Under the pieces are notes generated by a model that was given only the letters and a program-made list of their open reading frames with translations, searched no databases and was not told the DNA's origin. The position numbers and the translations under genes were made by a program. This document shows, piece by piece, positions 1 through 12,151 of a DNA stretch of 64,000 bases (its first letter is position 1; every line of letters begins with the position of its first letter). The DNA is taken from assembly GCA_002197995.1 (NCBI GenBank), contig NGZR01000004.1, positions 2,666,001-2,730,000 on the forward strand, read 5' to 3'. The stretch is from Gaeumannomyces sp. JS-464 (taxonomy: Eukaryota; Ascomycota; Sordariomycetes; Magnaporthales; Magnaporthaceae).

Positions 1-974
1 TTGAGCGTGGGTGTTTCTTGCACCTGATTTTCCGGGTCCTCCGGTTTACCAAGCGGGTGCACCAGCACAACTTAATTGCATGTCCTGGCAGGGTGGAGTC
101 GGTGATCCTCACCGCTCGTTGGCCCGGGGAGAGGCATGAGAAGCATTGGGCTTCCCTGCTCGGGCCTCGGCCGGCTGGTCCTCCGCTCAGAGATCTCGGG
201 TGTGGGCACGGGCAGGCACACTACCAAGATGTGTCTGGTCTCGATGGCGACAAATTTGCGCCCTGACGCTACACCGCACACAGAACGTGCATGGCTCCAT
301 GCTGGGAGGTACCTGGGCATCGACCTACGGACCTCCGTTATATTACGTATCAAAGCCTATCTAGATATCTTGCTGCTAGGTCTTGTCCTTGTCGGCGAAC
401 TCGCCAACGAATGTTCCACACTGGCGGACTTGCCGTCATATGGTTTTTTTTCTTTCTTTTTTTTTTTTCTTTTTTTCCTTCTTATTCCTCTTAACCTACC
501 CACAGGTACCCTAGCACTTCCATACTTCCATAGGCCTACTTGTACCGTCGGCTAGGAATTCTTCAGAGTCAAATTTGAAGCCAGTCATGCAAGCGCAGTC
601 TTTTCGACCAGGTACCCGGCAAATAGCAGTGAAGGACGGGAACCCCGGTTTGCAGTGGGTGGCGTAGCGCTCAAAGACTTTTTTTTTCTCCCTCCGCGTC
701 CCCAGCGCCTGGAATCGCGAGCTGGACCCCTCAATTCGCTGGCGGGGTGTCCAGGACTGATGGAGTGGGGCGGGCTGATCGCCCCAATGGAAAAAAAAAA
801 AAAAAGTTCGAATGCACTTACAAAATTTTCGTGGATTTTTCTGTGATAAATTCTGCCGCCCACCCCACGACTGCATCTGCTTTTCCTCTCACCTCGCAGA
901 GCGACACCATCCCGCTGTTCCAGCCCCAAAGCCGACCTTTTCCCAGGCAGATCCGTCAGGAAACCATCGCCAAG
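1..974. other. Upstream region of SSB1, no gene seen
   Basis: No convincing coding sequence on either strand; the open frames are short, overlap each other and match nothing I recognise. It holds a long pyrimidine tract around 447-490, a T-rich tract at about 680-690 and a run of A at 789-804, which suit a fungal promoter and 5' leader for the strongly expressed SSB1 gene that begins at 975. I could not identify a clear heat-shock element, which fits Ssb-type Hsp70s being growth-regulated rather than heat-induced, but that is weak evidence. Confidence 0.5.
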
Positions 975-3246
975 ATGTCGACAGAAGTTTACGACGGTGC
1001 CATTGGCATCGATCTGGGTGCGTCGAGCCGCTGAACCGCTTGCGCTCTCAGGCGATTTGTGCGCAAACTTTCCCCTCTGCTGACACCGCTTTCGCTGGCT
1101 GTTTCCCACCACAGGCACCACCTACTCTTGCGTTGCCACCTACGAGGGCAGCAATGTCGAGATCATCGCCAACGAGCAGGGTAGCTTCACCACTCCCTCG
1201 TTCGTCTCGTTTACCGAGAGCGAGCGCCTTATCGGCGAGGCTGCCAAGAACCAGGCCGCCATGAACCCGGCAAACACTGTCTTCGATGTCAAGTTAGCCA
1301 CCCCGATCTCCTTTCTTCGTGTCCTTCGCAACGCCCTGCGCGCCAGTCGTCTTGTTGCGCTCGCCTCATTTTAAGACAAATTTTTGGCTAACTCTAGCCT
1401 TTCAACCTCACCAGGCGTCTGATTGGCCGCCGCTTCGATGACCCGACCGTCAAGAAGGATATGGAGTCGTGGCCCTTCAAGGTCGTCGATGATGAGGGCA
1501 ACCCCAAGGTCGAGGTCGAGTACCTGGGCTCCACCCACAAGTTCTCGCCCCAGGAGATATCCGCCATGGTCCTGACCAAGGTCAGTCCCCCACTCTTACG
1601 CATTTTCGGAACTGGCTCCGTGTTGCTGTGTGCCCTTCTGTCTTCTAACATGGTCCCGTGTTTTTATTCCTGTAGATGAAGGAGATTGCCGAGGCCAAGC
1701 TTGGCAAGAAGGTTGAGAAGGCTGTCATCACTGTGCCGGCTTATTTCAACGACAACCAGCGTCAGTCCACCAAGGACGCCGGCGCCATCTCTGGCCTGAA
1801 CGTCCTCCGTATCATCAACGAGCCCACTGCTGCTGCCATCGCCTACGGTCTGGGTGCCGGCAAGTCGGACAAGGAGCGCAACGTTCTGATTTACGACCTG
1901 GGCGGTGGTACCTTCGATGTCTCGCTCCTGAACATCCAGGGTGGTGTTTTCACCGTCAAGGCCACCGCTGGTGACACCCACCTGGGTGGCCAGGATTTCG
2001 ACACGAACCTCCTCGACCACTGCAAGAAGGACTTCCAGCGCAAGACCAAGAAGGACCTGTCGGGCGATGCCCGTGCGCTCCGTAGGCTCAGGACCGCTTG
2101 CGAGCGTGCCAAGAGGACTCTGTCCAACGGTGCCCAGACCACCATTGAGATCGACTCGCTCTTCGACGGCGAGGACTTCAACCTGCAGATTACCCGTGCT
2201 AGGTTTGAGGAGCTGAACGCCGCCGCGTTTAAGGGCACTCTCGAGCCTGTCGCCCAGGTTCTTAAGGACGCCGCTATCGAGAAGTCGGCTGTTGACGAGA
2301 TCGTCCTGGTCGGCGGCTCGACCCGTATCCCCCGTATCCAGAAGCTGCTGTCCGAGTTCTTCGACGGCAAGAAGCTCGAGAAGAGCATCAACCCCGATGA
2401 GGCTGTGGCCTATGGTGCGGCTGTTCAGGCCGGTGTTCTTTCGGGCAAGGCCACGTCTGCTGACACCAGCGATCTGCTGCTGCTCGACGTCGCCCCCCTG
2501 TCCCTGGGTGTCGCCATGGAGGGCAACATCTTCGCTCCCGTTGTTCCCCGTGGCACGCCTGTCCCGACTCTGAAGAAGAGGACCTTCACCACCGTCAGCG
2601 ACAACCAACAAACTGTCCAATTCCCCGTGTTCCAGGGCGAGCGTGTTAACTGCGACGACAACACGTCGCTGGGAGAGTTCACCCTTGCCCCTATCCCGCC
2701 CATGCGGGCAGGAGAGCCTGTCCTCGAGGTTGTCTTCGAGGTTGAGTAAGTGATCACCGCTCAAAATTCGTGCCTGACCGGCTCTAACATGGTGATTTTC
2801 CAGTGCCAACGGTATCCTGAAGGTTACCGCTAGTGAGAAGTCCTCTGGCCGCAGCGCCAACATCACCATCTCCAACTCCGTGGGCAAGCTTAGCACCAGC
2901 GAGATCGAGGCCATGGTTGCGGGTAAGTGTCTCTCTTCATCCCAAAAGCCCAGCGCAGCACTAACACACCATTACAGAGGCGGAGAAGTTCAAGAACAAC
3001 GACGCCGAGTTCAGCAAGAAGTTTGAGGCGAAGCAGCAGCTTGAGTCCTACATCTCGCGCGTCGAGGACATCATCTCTGACCCCACCCTGTCCCTTAAGC
3101 TCAAGCGTGGCCAGAAGGAGAAGATCGAGAACAGCCTCAGCGAGGCGATGGCACAGCTGGAGCTCGCCGACTCGTCTGCCGATGACCTCAAGAAGAAGGA
3201 GCTGGCCCTGAAGCGCACCGTCACCAAGGCTATGTCGTCGCGCTAA
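975..3246 (+). CDS. SSB1: Ribosome-associated Hsp70 chaperone Ssb
   Basis: Cytosolic Hsp70 that binds nascent chains at the ribosome exit tunnel together with the RAC complex. Six exons: 975-1017, 1115-1292, 1415-1580, 1676-2745, 2804-2922 and 2978-3246, all with GT-AG introns, giving about 613 residues, the usual Ssb length. The Hsp70 signatures are visible: IGIDLGTTYS once exons 1 and 2 are joined, [14 protein letters not shown], and [13 protein letters not shown]. The substrate-binding domain follows, then a short helical lid ending in ...KAMSSR without the EEVD tail of Ssa-type or the HDEL of ER Hsp70s. This ending, with the first residues [15 protein letters not shown], marks the Ssb subfamily. 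No frameshift in this gene. Codon choice is strongly biased to C-ending codons, as expected for high expression. Confidence 0.96.
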
Positions 3247-3853
3247 GTGGGGCGGTCTATGTCACAGCATCTTTCATGTCTTTCGTATCTTTGCGGGTTT
3301 TTCGGGCCACAGGCACTATGTGGAAGGGGTCTTTCGCAAAATTAGGGTTTCTTGGGTGCTGCACTCCGGGTAATATCTTGGAACACCGCATAAAAAGCAG
3401 AGGTGCGGGCGTCCAAGATAGGACAAATGACTTTCAATGATCAGACGTGTTTCCATGATATTCCGGCGTTACTTTATGGACCTTTCCTTGCCAAAAAATT
3501 TCCAACGATCCCTGCAACACTTTATCTCTCCACTGTCCATAAACAGGTGCTATGGGATTTTGGGGACCTCATTTTCTAAACTGAAGCCGACGATTACTCG
3601 TAACTCATTCCGTGTCTTGTCTTGGTTTTCTCTCAAGCTTGTGGAAGTACATGATCTTTCGGCTGCTTATCCGGCCTAGAGCGAGTGAGGTTGACTGGAA
3701 TGCTTTCGTATAATCAGACAAAAACATATTTAGTTTCAAAGTCATGGGGACCTCCTATCCTGTATGTACCTATCTTCTTAATTCTTGATTATGGTTGTAG
3801 ATAGAAGTTTCTGTTTCTATGAATTTCTTTTACCATATATTTAACAGTTAAAT
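3247..3853. other. SSB1 3' region, AT-rich, no gene seen
   Basis: Probably holds the SSB1 3'UTR (to roughly 3400) followed by AT-rich unannotated sequence. An 80-codon open frame at 3437-3679 resembles no family I know and has no coding bias; I treat it as chance. Confidence 0.5.
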
Positions 3854-4124
3854 TGTTGGATAGTTATTCCGGCGCATGCACTCGAGGGATTTGGAGGCCT
3901 GGGAGGCCTGGGAGGCTTCCAAGGCCTACAAGGCCCACAGGGCCCACGTGACCTAAAAGCCTAGACCCTCTCGCAGATAAAAGGGGGCCTGTTGGCCCCC
4001 TCTCCTGTAGCTAAATCTCCTTCCTCTTCATGCACAATAAAGAGACTTCTCCAGATCTATAGATCTTTGTTCATCACCTTGGGAGAGCTCCGGGCCCCGG
4101 ACAGGAGTAACACTCCTACCAACA
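3854..4124. mobile_element. Solo LTR, Ty1/copia type
   Basis: A 271-base element with terminal TGTTGG at 3854-3859 and its inverted copy CCAACA at 4119-4124. It is flanked by a perfect 5-base direct repeat, TAAAT, at 3849-3853 and 4125-4129, the mark of retroviral-type integration. Inside are a GC-rich block of repeated ggaggcct units (about 3890-3950), a TATA-like ataaaag near 3977 and a polyadenylation-like aataaa near 4035, the expected U3-R-U5 layout. No primer-binding site, internal domain or second LTR follows, so this is a solo LTR left by LTR-LTR recombination. The TGTTGG ends are characteristic of the Ty1/copia group. The intact duplication implies a fairly recent insertion. Confidence 0.85.
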
Positions 4125-4465
4125 TAAATAGCTATTACGCCAAGAATTACCCTATTTAGTTCATTCTTCTTTAAAGTCCAGCTTATTCACCCAACCTTTC
4201 TTTCTCGAACCTCCTGGGCCTTTTTTTCAGTACCTAGGTTTGAAGAGGGCTCTAAATCACCTCTAGACCGCGGGGCCACTGCGCCAACACATGCGAGCTC
4301 TGTACCACAGCCACCTAAACGTGAAGTATCTGACACCCCTTAAATGCCACCTCGTGTATAAAAGAAGCTACAAAAGCTGAACACCAAAAGAAATTCTCGT
4401 GATAAAACTTTTACTCGAAGGATCACCGCTTAAGCTGCTGCAATAAAAATGCACTCCTAGGTCTC
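4125..4465. other. Intergenic, no gene seen
   Basis: Sequence between the solo LTR and the PKS relic. Nothing recognisable apart from short pyrimidine tracts; no open frame of note. Confidence 0.4.
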
Positions 4466-7400
4466 TCAAGCGCTCTCTTTTCGCTCCAGCTCCGCTCGTT
4501 CAACCAGATAGTCAAAATCCATCTCAAAATCAGCAGGAATATCATCATGAAGATCACCGACACGCTTCTCGATCAGCCAGCGGGCGATCTCGCGGCAAAT
4601 ATCGTCAACGCACGCGACTACGTAGGCCAAATGGCGCGAGGCACTTCTCCCATGAGAACCGGAGAGCATCTCCAGCGACAGAGTTAAGAGCCACGTCGAC
4701 GCCCTTGACGTCCGTGGCGCACGGCTCTGGCGAAGCTTAGGCCACGGCTGCTAAAAAAGGTGGTCTTCGGGGATGCCATAGGTCTGGCTTACCAGCTGCC
4801 CATTGTCCTCTGTGCAACCGCGGCAAAGACCTGTACCCCTTGTCTGGGCTATCTAGATAGCCGCCTGACCGATACCTCTGACGGCCGCTTGGGTCAGCAC
4901 CGTTTCGAACCTTTTCTAGCCTGGAGGCCGTTATAAGGGCATACTATAGTCAAAAGACTAGGGGCATCGAGGCGGCATCTCCGAAGCTCGTGTCTTCAGT
5001 GTAGACTTTTTGGGGGCCACCAGCTTGGTGGAGATGATGAGCGAAACCAGTTGTTCGAACTCGTCCCTGTCATCCCGGATATCGACGCCAACTCTAGAGA
5101 AGCCGGCAGCGCGAGAAGCAGGATAACGTTCTGGCACGTATAGAAAGGACCGCTCTTGGGGCCATCGTTTTCGCCGGGCCACCGGCCCGGGAGCGGTCCC
5201 CTAATGAAACCACGTAAGATTCGCTTGATGGTGACTTCGCTGAGTCTCAGTTTCCCTCTTGGTCTCAAAAGTTTAAGACAACGCTCGGGAGTCTCCTTGA
5301 TGTTCTTGGTGGCATAAGGAACATTGGCTGCGACAATAGGCTATAGCTTTCGGGCTTGAACCGTTGGCCCACGGGGTTAGGCTCGATTTTAAGGGCCGGA
5401 AAGGCCAAGACTGAGCTGTCGGCTGGGAAGCGGTCGGCCGCCTTGGCCAGGAAGCCGGGCGAGGTGTCGATAAAATTGCAGGGGGTGGACTTGGACACAC
5501 AAACATCGGCGACACCCTGGAGAAGGCGCTCTAAGATGTAGAATGTTGTGCCGCCTGTACCAGCCCCGACTTCGAACGGGCGCAGGCCACCGGGGTCTTC
5601 GTCGGCCACGATCCCGACGAACTCGGCGGCATTGGCGTTAAAGTTGGCACCAAAGCGCAACGGTAAAATGTGCAGAGTAGATCCCCCTCCGTCATTACTT
5701 GGAGGGGCTCGACCCCGTGGCAGAAGATACGAGGCAGGTTGGACGGCCATCTGCCGTGTCGAGGTCGCCCAACTTGGACAGGATGATCGTCTCGCGGGCC
5801 GTGGCCAGCTTCGCCTCGAGCTCGGCCTGGTCGGTGGGTAGTGATGGGAACTCGTTAACCCTCTCTCGCATTCACTCGACATAAAGCTGCCAGAAACGTC
5901 CTCTGGCGCAAATTCTTTGCCCTGCTCGGTTCCCAGACTTGCCAGGCAGTTATAAATGTAGCCATAGCAGACAACTCCAACTCATCCAGCACATAGACCC
6001 CGTCCTCATAGTCCTGAGCATCCTTAACGGTGCAATTTTAGACGATATCCTTAATTTGCCCCGGGCCTAGTAGATCTGCGTCGGGCTGCCAGGCCTGTTC
6101 GAAGCAGGAAGCCCTGTTGGTCTTGGTCGCATCCGTGGACGAAAATGGGGTTTCGCGGCTCGCCGAGGTTAGTGGAATATATTCCATGAGGACCAAGGGC
6201 TCCGCAAAGCCGTCGCCCGCGATAGCAATGCTCGGTGTCCAGCTCGTGTATTCCGTCTTCTTGGGGTCTGAATTTCCGAAGAGTGTTGTCTCAGGGGTAG
6301 CCGGAATTTTGGCGGAAACGAGAATTCGGCCGAAAGAAGCCCGCACCTACAGAACGTCGTTCAGGACTCGACGCTCCATGACCCAGGGAGACTCGCGGCA
6401 ACGCAACTAGTTCCGCCAGGTCGGATTCGAGACACCCGCACCGCAGAGCGGTTGTGGAGGAAATCCCGCTGAAACCGGGCAGACTCGGAGGCGGACGTGC
6501 CGAGGAGATAGCTGGGCAGGGCGCTGTGAGGCCGCGGCTCGAGGAAAAACGACGCAAACGAGGTGCTGTTCGACCCAGTCCTCTGCTTGATGGGAGCCGT
6601 GTACCATAGAAGAGGCCGGACTGTTCTGGCAAAGCTGGCCGGCTTGACCAGGTTCTCATGCCAGCACCATAGATCTATCTTGGTGACGGCCTCTGCAGTG
6701 ACTGAGGACACGACGGGTCTGGTCTCGTCGGATGGCGGTATCCCGTTGTGCGCGGGCGAGAGCGCCTCCATACTTTGCTCTCACGGCCCTTATGCCAAAA
6801 GAACGATAAGCAACATCTATGGGTAGCCTGACGTTGACCGCCTTGGCAACTGTCAACGCCTCCCGGAGTCCTTCGATTGGCGCTTGGTCTCCAGTCGCAG
6901 TGCAGCTCTTGGGGCTGTTCAGGTAGCCAACTACGGCCTCGCCGTTCCTTAGGCGGTCTAGGGACTTCTCCTGAATCTCCTGGGCACCGGCCGAGACAGG
7001 AAGCATGTCTCCCCGGAGGGTACATGCCCCGACGCCTGACCTCTCAGCCAGGCGACCTTCACGGCAGCCTCATGCGACAAAGCCAGCGCAGAAAGCAGCA
7101 GCGTCCTCATCGCTCGTTGGCCGACCACCGCGGCGGGCTGGATGCCCCAAGTTGCCGTGGGGTTAGCCGGCGCCACGTCGAGGCCTCTGAGAAGCCCGGA
7201 GAGACGTCGAAGCCCACGGTGAAGGACTTCCACGGCAAGATGGTGCACTTGGAAGAAAGCGTATATGCAAGTTCCGCCATCCAGGGTGGCTCCTGCGATC
7301 CCTTGCTAGCGAGGTAGGTCTTTGGGCGCTCGGCGTTGCGCTTCAGGCCTTCTTGGCCGTCGGAAGGACATGGCGAGAATTTCGGGGGCTGCAATTGTAT

Positions 7401-8290
7401 CCTCGATATGTGACTGTGTTTTGCCGCTGCCGGTAGGTAGCGTTGATGAGCCACAATGGCATGCTTGCCCCCTTGCCATTGCGGGAAAAAGAAGACAAGC
7501 AGCATCTTCGAGAACTGCGTGCGTTCGCACCGCCGAGGCTGAAGGAGTCCACGCTGGCACGGCGGGAGCCCTGGTAGGGCCAGACCGTCAGAGCAGCGGG
7601 ATTCGGACAAATCCCGGCAGTTCGATCTGGGGTTCAGCTTATCGAACCAGAGGTTCTTGGGGATGAGGTCCCCCTGGCCGTTAGTACAGCCTTGATCACG
7701 CCTGCCACGTCTGCGGAGCCCCCGGGATGACCGATGCCGGTCTTGACTGAGCCGGCATAGACGGGGCCGTACGCTCCCCGTGGCTACCGATAGTGGAAAC
7801 AACAGCCCGCGCCTCGAGCGGGCCCCCGGCCTGGATGCCGATGCCGTGGGCCTCGACGTAGCCCGTCTCGGCGGGGCTGATGCTAGCAGCAGCATACGCG
7901 ATCCGGACCATCTCCTGCTGCGCCTCACTTCTGGGCAGGCTGATGCATCGTTGGCGGCCGAGGCGAGCACCACAGCGCAATCAACGTCGTCGTCGCGCAG
8001 GGCCGGGTCCAGGGGTTTCAGGATGTGACGCCGGTGCTCTCACCACGTGCCAAGCCGTCGACGTCGGCCGACCACATCTTGTAGGACCACGGCATCCTGT
8101 TTGACGCAAGAGACGAGGAGAGATCAGCGGCAACTCGAAATTCATTGTCAAGTCGAGCTGTCCTAGCAGCAGTGAATTGCGAGTGGGTGCGACTCACGAT
8201 AAGCGGAAGGGCCCTCGTTATCCCGGGCTCCAGGTAGGTTTGGGAAATCTCCGGTGGATGCCCAGATATAGCACGACGCACGACACTCCG
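4466..8290 (-). pseudogene. Decayed highly reducing type I polyketide synthase
   Basis: Protein fragments of one iterative PKS lie in order on the minus strand, spread over all three frames with many stops and indels. Ketosynthase remains lie at about 8120-7600: [33 protein letters not shown]. Acyltransferase is at about 7000-6400 (GEAVVGYLNSPKS, LWCWHENLVKP). Possible dehydratase is at about 6340-6040. C-methyltransferase is at about 5830-5270 (EVGAGTGGTTFYILERL, GFLAKAADRFPADSS). The linker [12 protein letters not shown] is near 5080. Enoylreductase is at about 4850-4640 (QTYGIPEDHLF, ALNS.AGDAL). This KS-AT-DH-MT-ER order is that of fungal highly reducing PKSs. About 3.8 kb remain of an expected 7 kb or more; the N-terminal part of KS, and recognisable KR and ACP, are missing. 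The KS motif HGTGTQAGDP has become [10 protein letters not shown]. The last open stretch (4466-4669) is well preserved but I cannot assign it. Clearly non-functional. Confidence 0.85.
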
Positions 8291-9568
8291 GTGCCGGATA
8301 ATGTTCGAGGCTCAGACCAGCTGAACGTGGGTGTGAGCAGGGTGGTCAAGAAAAGGGGTGCCATGTGATACCACTGACCTGTAACATCTTGTGCCGTGTC
8401 ATCGCTGACCGTTCTGAAATCTCTGAGATATCGCTTCAAGAAGCGTCCTCTGAAATATATCCATATCTGTGGCTTCCTTTGGCGCGGCGCGGGAAAGTGG
8501 GCGTCAAAACCCTGAGAGAGATTCCGCCCGATGATGGCAATCGAAGTGGGGGTTGTTGGTGGCAGCAGCAAACGCAAGGAGAGGGTCTACGGGAGAAGGC
8601 ATGGCTTGAGCAAAGTATCGATGATGAGTTACCTAAAAAGCAGGGCAAGTTCGAGTAGTAGTATAGCCTAGACGCCGGATGAGGTGAATTGGAAAATCTG
8701 GAGGAAGTCTGCTAACAACGTGAACAAGGCAGATCTTCCAGAATAGTCTGGCTGCCTAGAGGAAAAATCTTATGCTCTCGAACTCTCCTTGGCTTAATAC
8801 TATCGCGCAACTTATTAACCAACGAAGCTGTCGTCGGTACAGCCCTGCTCAAAAAGAAGAAGGCTTCAGCGGCACTTATTGCTTCGGGCTGGTCTGTAGC
8901 AGAAGTCGTCCCAATCGATGACAGACTCCCGCTGGCCCATACTACCTTCAGCTTCCACCCAATACCATGCATGGACTACAGCACATTGCTTTCCCCCCGT
9001 TTCTAGCTACTGATTCCGCCGGCGAGGCTGTTTTTATGGGCTACATGTCGTTGCCGATTTAGCAACTTGCTCCTTTTGATGCGGAGTCTAAAACTCCTGC
9101 GGTTGCCGGTGTGCACATGGTAGGCTGTAGGTGGGCTGGTGTGGTTTTGGAGTGGCGCGTGGCACACCCGCTTGAACTGGGCCCTGGAAAAGAGTGCAGC
9201 ATGGGGCATTCTCGAGCCTTTTTCTTGCGATGCTTCACTCAGCAGCTGGGCCCGTCTCGGGGCAGGCAAGCGATTCCAAGTAGCCCAGATTGTGCAAACG
9301 AGATAGTATTTTGAGCAAGCCTCACATACAGAGGCTGAGAGCAGCTTTATGGGGTCCAATGATCCAAGAGTGGAAATCCAGGTGTCCCCGTATACCCTGT
9401 CGTGCGCAGTGGCCAAGGAAGGCTTGTCGAGACAAGCTTTCGCAAGCTCTGGACCCTTACCCCTGATCTAGATCTTGATCTGAGCCGCACCCGTGGCAAG
9501 GAACCATAAAAAAAGCTGGGCGTCGTCGAGCGTTCCCCAAGCCAGCGTGCCCTTATCCCCCTATCTAA
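8291..9568. other. Degenerate intergenic region
   Basis: Between the PKS relic and the first P450 relic. Several open frames of 70-140 codons exist on both strands (for example minus 8712-8972 and 9003-9416), but none shows a motif I recognise. It may hold remains of further cluster genes too decayed to read. Confidence 0.4.
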
Positions 9569-10131
9569 TTGGAGCTTGTGAGATTCGCGCAAGAGACACA
9601 TCGCCCTGACCTATGCAAGCTCCAGGCCCGCATCGAACTCCAAGAACCCGGGGAAAGACTTCCGGATGGCGCACGACGAGAAGCCCTCTACGCTCGAGCT
9701 GATCATACTGTCCTCCAATGTCATCATCGCGGGCTCGAGAACGAGCGCCAGCGGCATGTCTGGCCCTACATACCCGCTGCTCCGCAACCCGGACAAGGTG
9801 GCCAAGCTCAGAGGAGATCCGCTGCTTCTTCAGCCGTCCCAATGAGCTCACCTTGGTGGCTACACCAAACCTCGGGTACCTGTGCGCCAGCCTCAACGAG
9901 GGTATGCGCATGTACCCGCCCACACCTGGGCCGCTTCTCCACTTGGTGCCTGGGAAGGGCGAGGTCATCGAGGGGGAGTCCGTCTGGAGATACCGCCGTG
10001 GCCGTGAATCAGCTCTCAGCAGGCCACTCGGAGCACAACTTCAGACGAGCTTGCGAGTCTCGCTAGGGTCCTATCTAGACCTCGGGCCAGGTGTATGCCA
10101 AGTAGAGACGGACATGGCTTCAAGGGCGTAG
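9569..10131 (+). pseudogene. Cytochrome P450 relic (helix I to K region)
   Basis: Pieces of a fungal P450 in three frames. Around 9640-9800 reads as the helix I region (DEKPSTLELIILSSNVIIAG and then PLLRNPDKVAKL). Frame 3 from about 9845 gives the helix K region, NLGYLCASLNEGMRMYPPTPGP, with the ExxR motif, followed by VAVNQLSAGHSE.NFR around 9995-10045. In intact members the next segment leads to the PERW motif and the haem cysteine loop; here the frame stops and no FxxGxRxCxG motif can be found. It is therefore truncated at both ends and frameshifted. The pattern resembles microsomal P450s of secondary-metabolite clusters, which fits the PKS relic next door. Confidence 0.8.
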
Positions 10132-11129
10132 CGGGATTATCCGACGGTCATAGTCTGCCATACCCGGCACTTTTGCCGATTTCTGGGGATGGAGGGTGCA
10201 TGCTGCAAATCAGGCAGCTCATGTTAATTCACGCGATAGCTCATGGGCGGTGAGCTTCCTAGTTCAGGGGCTAGTGGTCTAGCTGATAGACAGGCTGAAG
10301 CATTAAATCCCAAAATATCCAAAAGCAGGGAAGCGAGGAGGGAACAGGAATAAAAGAGGTCAGAAGATAATCACCTAACAAAAGGATGGGAGAATGGATA
10401 ATACATTGGAGCATAGATACGGCGACTTGAACTTACCTCTTTGCAGATGGAGCGATACCAGAGTGTCGGGATGGATCAATGTGGCGATTCAGGAGGCTGG
10501 TGGTTCTCCTTCCCCATCATCAGACGGCGATCTGGGAAAGACATACTGGGATGACACAAGTTAAAAACGAGCCACTGCGGGCAATACAAGCTCGAATGTC
10601 AAGCACGTCTCCCGACTCAGTGGGAGATCATATCCGCACGCGATGTCGTGCTTTCGGCATAGCCGCTGCTGTCGGTTCTGGCAGCCCATCCATCGTATTG
10701 CTGCTTATCGTGGCTAGGCAGATCCATAAAGGTCTGAGCAAATAGAGCTTATTGATAGGTGTGATCGGCTCCCAAGAGATTGAAGGTAAGAAAGAGGGGG
10801 CTAAACAAAGCATCCGTCTTGTCCACTACGTGGCGCCTATCTTCCATTCGGTAAAGCTTCAACATTGTCCTGACCTCAGCCGCACTATGAGCTTCACGTC
10901 TTCATCTTCCTACGTCTCTGCATTGAAGCTCCGAGTTATCTGTATCGCCGCGCCCGTAATGCCCACAGGGCGTGACGGCTGGGCTGCCTGCCCCTCCCAC
11001 AGAGCCAAGCTAGCTGCCATGGGCATAGACACGGCCCTAGCCACCCTCCGCGCGGACCGGGACAGAATCCGGGCCATACTCCGCCGAGGCCAATAAATAC
11101 ATCAGCTAGTTCCACAGGAAACAGCCACT
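10132..11129. other. Intergenic between two P450 relics
   Basis: No supported gene. A 114-codon open frame at 10752-11096 (plus) has no recognised motif and uneven codon use. The missing haem-binding end of the first P450 was looked for here and not found. Confidence 0.4.
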
Positions 11130-11883
11130 TTCATAATAACCCGGGCTGGCCGCCTCCCTCCTCGGCTGGACGCTGTACCGGCTCATGCGCAGCCGGCGCG
11201 TGCAGGAGAAGCTTCTGCGGGAGGCGCTCGAGGCCTCCGGACCCGGAACCGTCGACAACGACAACCACGACGGACCCGGAAGAGAAAAGGCCGCCGACGA
11301 TCTTTGAAGGGCTCAAACGGTGCTCGTGCCCGCAGCACGTGCTGTCCGAGACGCTGCGCATGCGCCCGCCCGTGCCCTTCAACTCGCGCCGGGCCCTGCG
11401 CGACACCACGCTGCCCGGTGGTGGCGGGCCGGATGGTATGGCGCCCGTCCCCGTCCCCGCCGGCACCCAGGCTAACTCCAGCCCGCACGTGCTGCAGCGC
11501 CGCCGGAACATCTGGGGCGACGATGCCGACGAGTTTACCGGAGCGCTATGCCGCCGCGTCGGCAGGGGGCGATCAAAAGTCCAAGAAACGGCAGCAGCAG
11601 TAGAAGCACGAACAGTCAAAAAGACCATATCGTCGACTCCATCCTCGTCTTGCAGTTTTTCTCCTTCGGCGGCGGACCCGGACCTTGTCTTGGTCAACAA
11701 CTAGCCCTGACAGAAGCGGCGGCATACGTGCTACCAAGGATGATGGAGCGGTATTCCGATATTGAGGGCCTTAACCTAGACCCTACGCGAGATTGGCACA
11801 ACTTCGCCGTTGTCTCCTCTCCGGGCAGCGCTGTAGATCGTGAAAAGGCAGTCTCGTGCCGATTGGAGGTTGTGACGAGATAG
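11130..11883 (+). pseudogene. CYP52-like cytochrome P450 relic
   Basis: C-terminal third of a second, different P450. The fragments run in order: WTLYRLMRSRRVQEKLLREA at about 11172-11230; ETLRMRPPVPFNSRRALRD (helix K ExxR) at about 11348-11405; NIWGDDADEF at about 11509-11536; and the haem-binding loop FSFGGGPGPCLGQQ.ALTEAA at about 11659-11720. The CLGQQxALTE form of the haem loop is typical of the CYP52/CYP539 group that hydroxylates alkanes and fatty acids. The usual Arg before the haem Cys is altered. Frames shift between the blocks, stops interrupt them and no N-terminal half exists, so this is a relic. It is unrelated in type to the P450 at 9569-10131. Confidence 0.8.
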
Positions 11884-12151
11884 CATATATGTTGCGACAG
11901 CCACATCTACCTATGATTTCAGCTCAAATGAATAGTGAAATAGTGACCGTGACCGTACCAGACCTAGGAAGTACAAAGCAGAAAACAAGGAAGCAGATGT
12001 CCGATGGGGACAAGCCTAGAAGTGATAAAACAATGTAGAAACGAAATATCTGGGTGACGAGAAGCGAGACCGAGATACCTGACAAAATCAAGCCCGAGCA
12101 CATAAAAAAAAAAGGAAAACTGAGAAATCCTCAACCAGCTACAGGTTTCCT
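11884..12151. other. Intergenic, no gene seen
   Basis: Short gap between the CYP52-like relic and the 3' end of the minus-strand gene at 12152; probably includes that gene's 3'UTR. Confidence 0.4.

Noticed and set aside
1664..2914. 416-codon open frame on the minus strand over SSB1
   Set aside because: Antisense shadow caused by the strong codon bias of SSB1; its translation is low-complexity Leu/Val/Gly/Asp sequence.
10752..11096. 114-codon open frame between the P450 relics
   Set aside because: Does not continue into the CYP52-like relic in sequence character and shows no P450 or other motif.
4466..11883. Repeat-induced point mutation as the cause of cluster decay
   Set aside because: The relics are full of indels and deletions and remain GC-rich; RIP would give C-to-T changes with AT enrichment and few indels. 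The two Thr-to-Ile changes in the KS motif are C-to-T but not in the CpA context.
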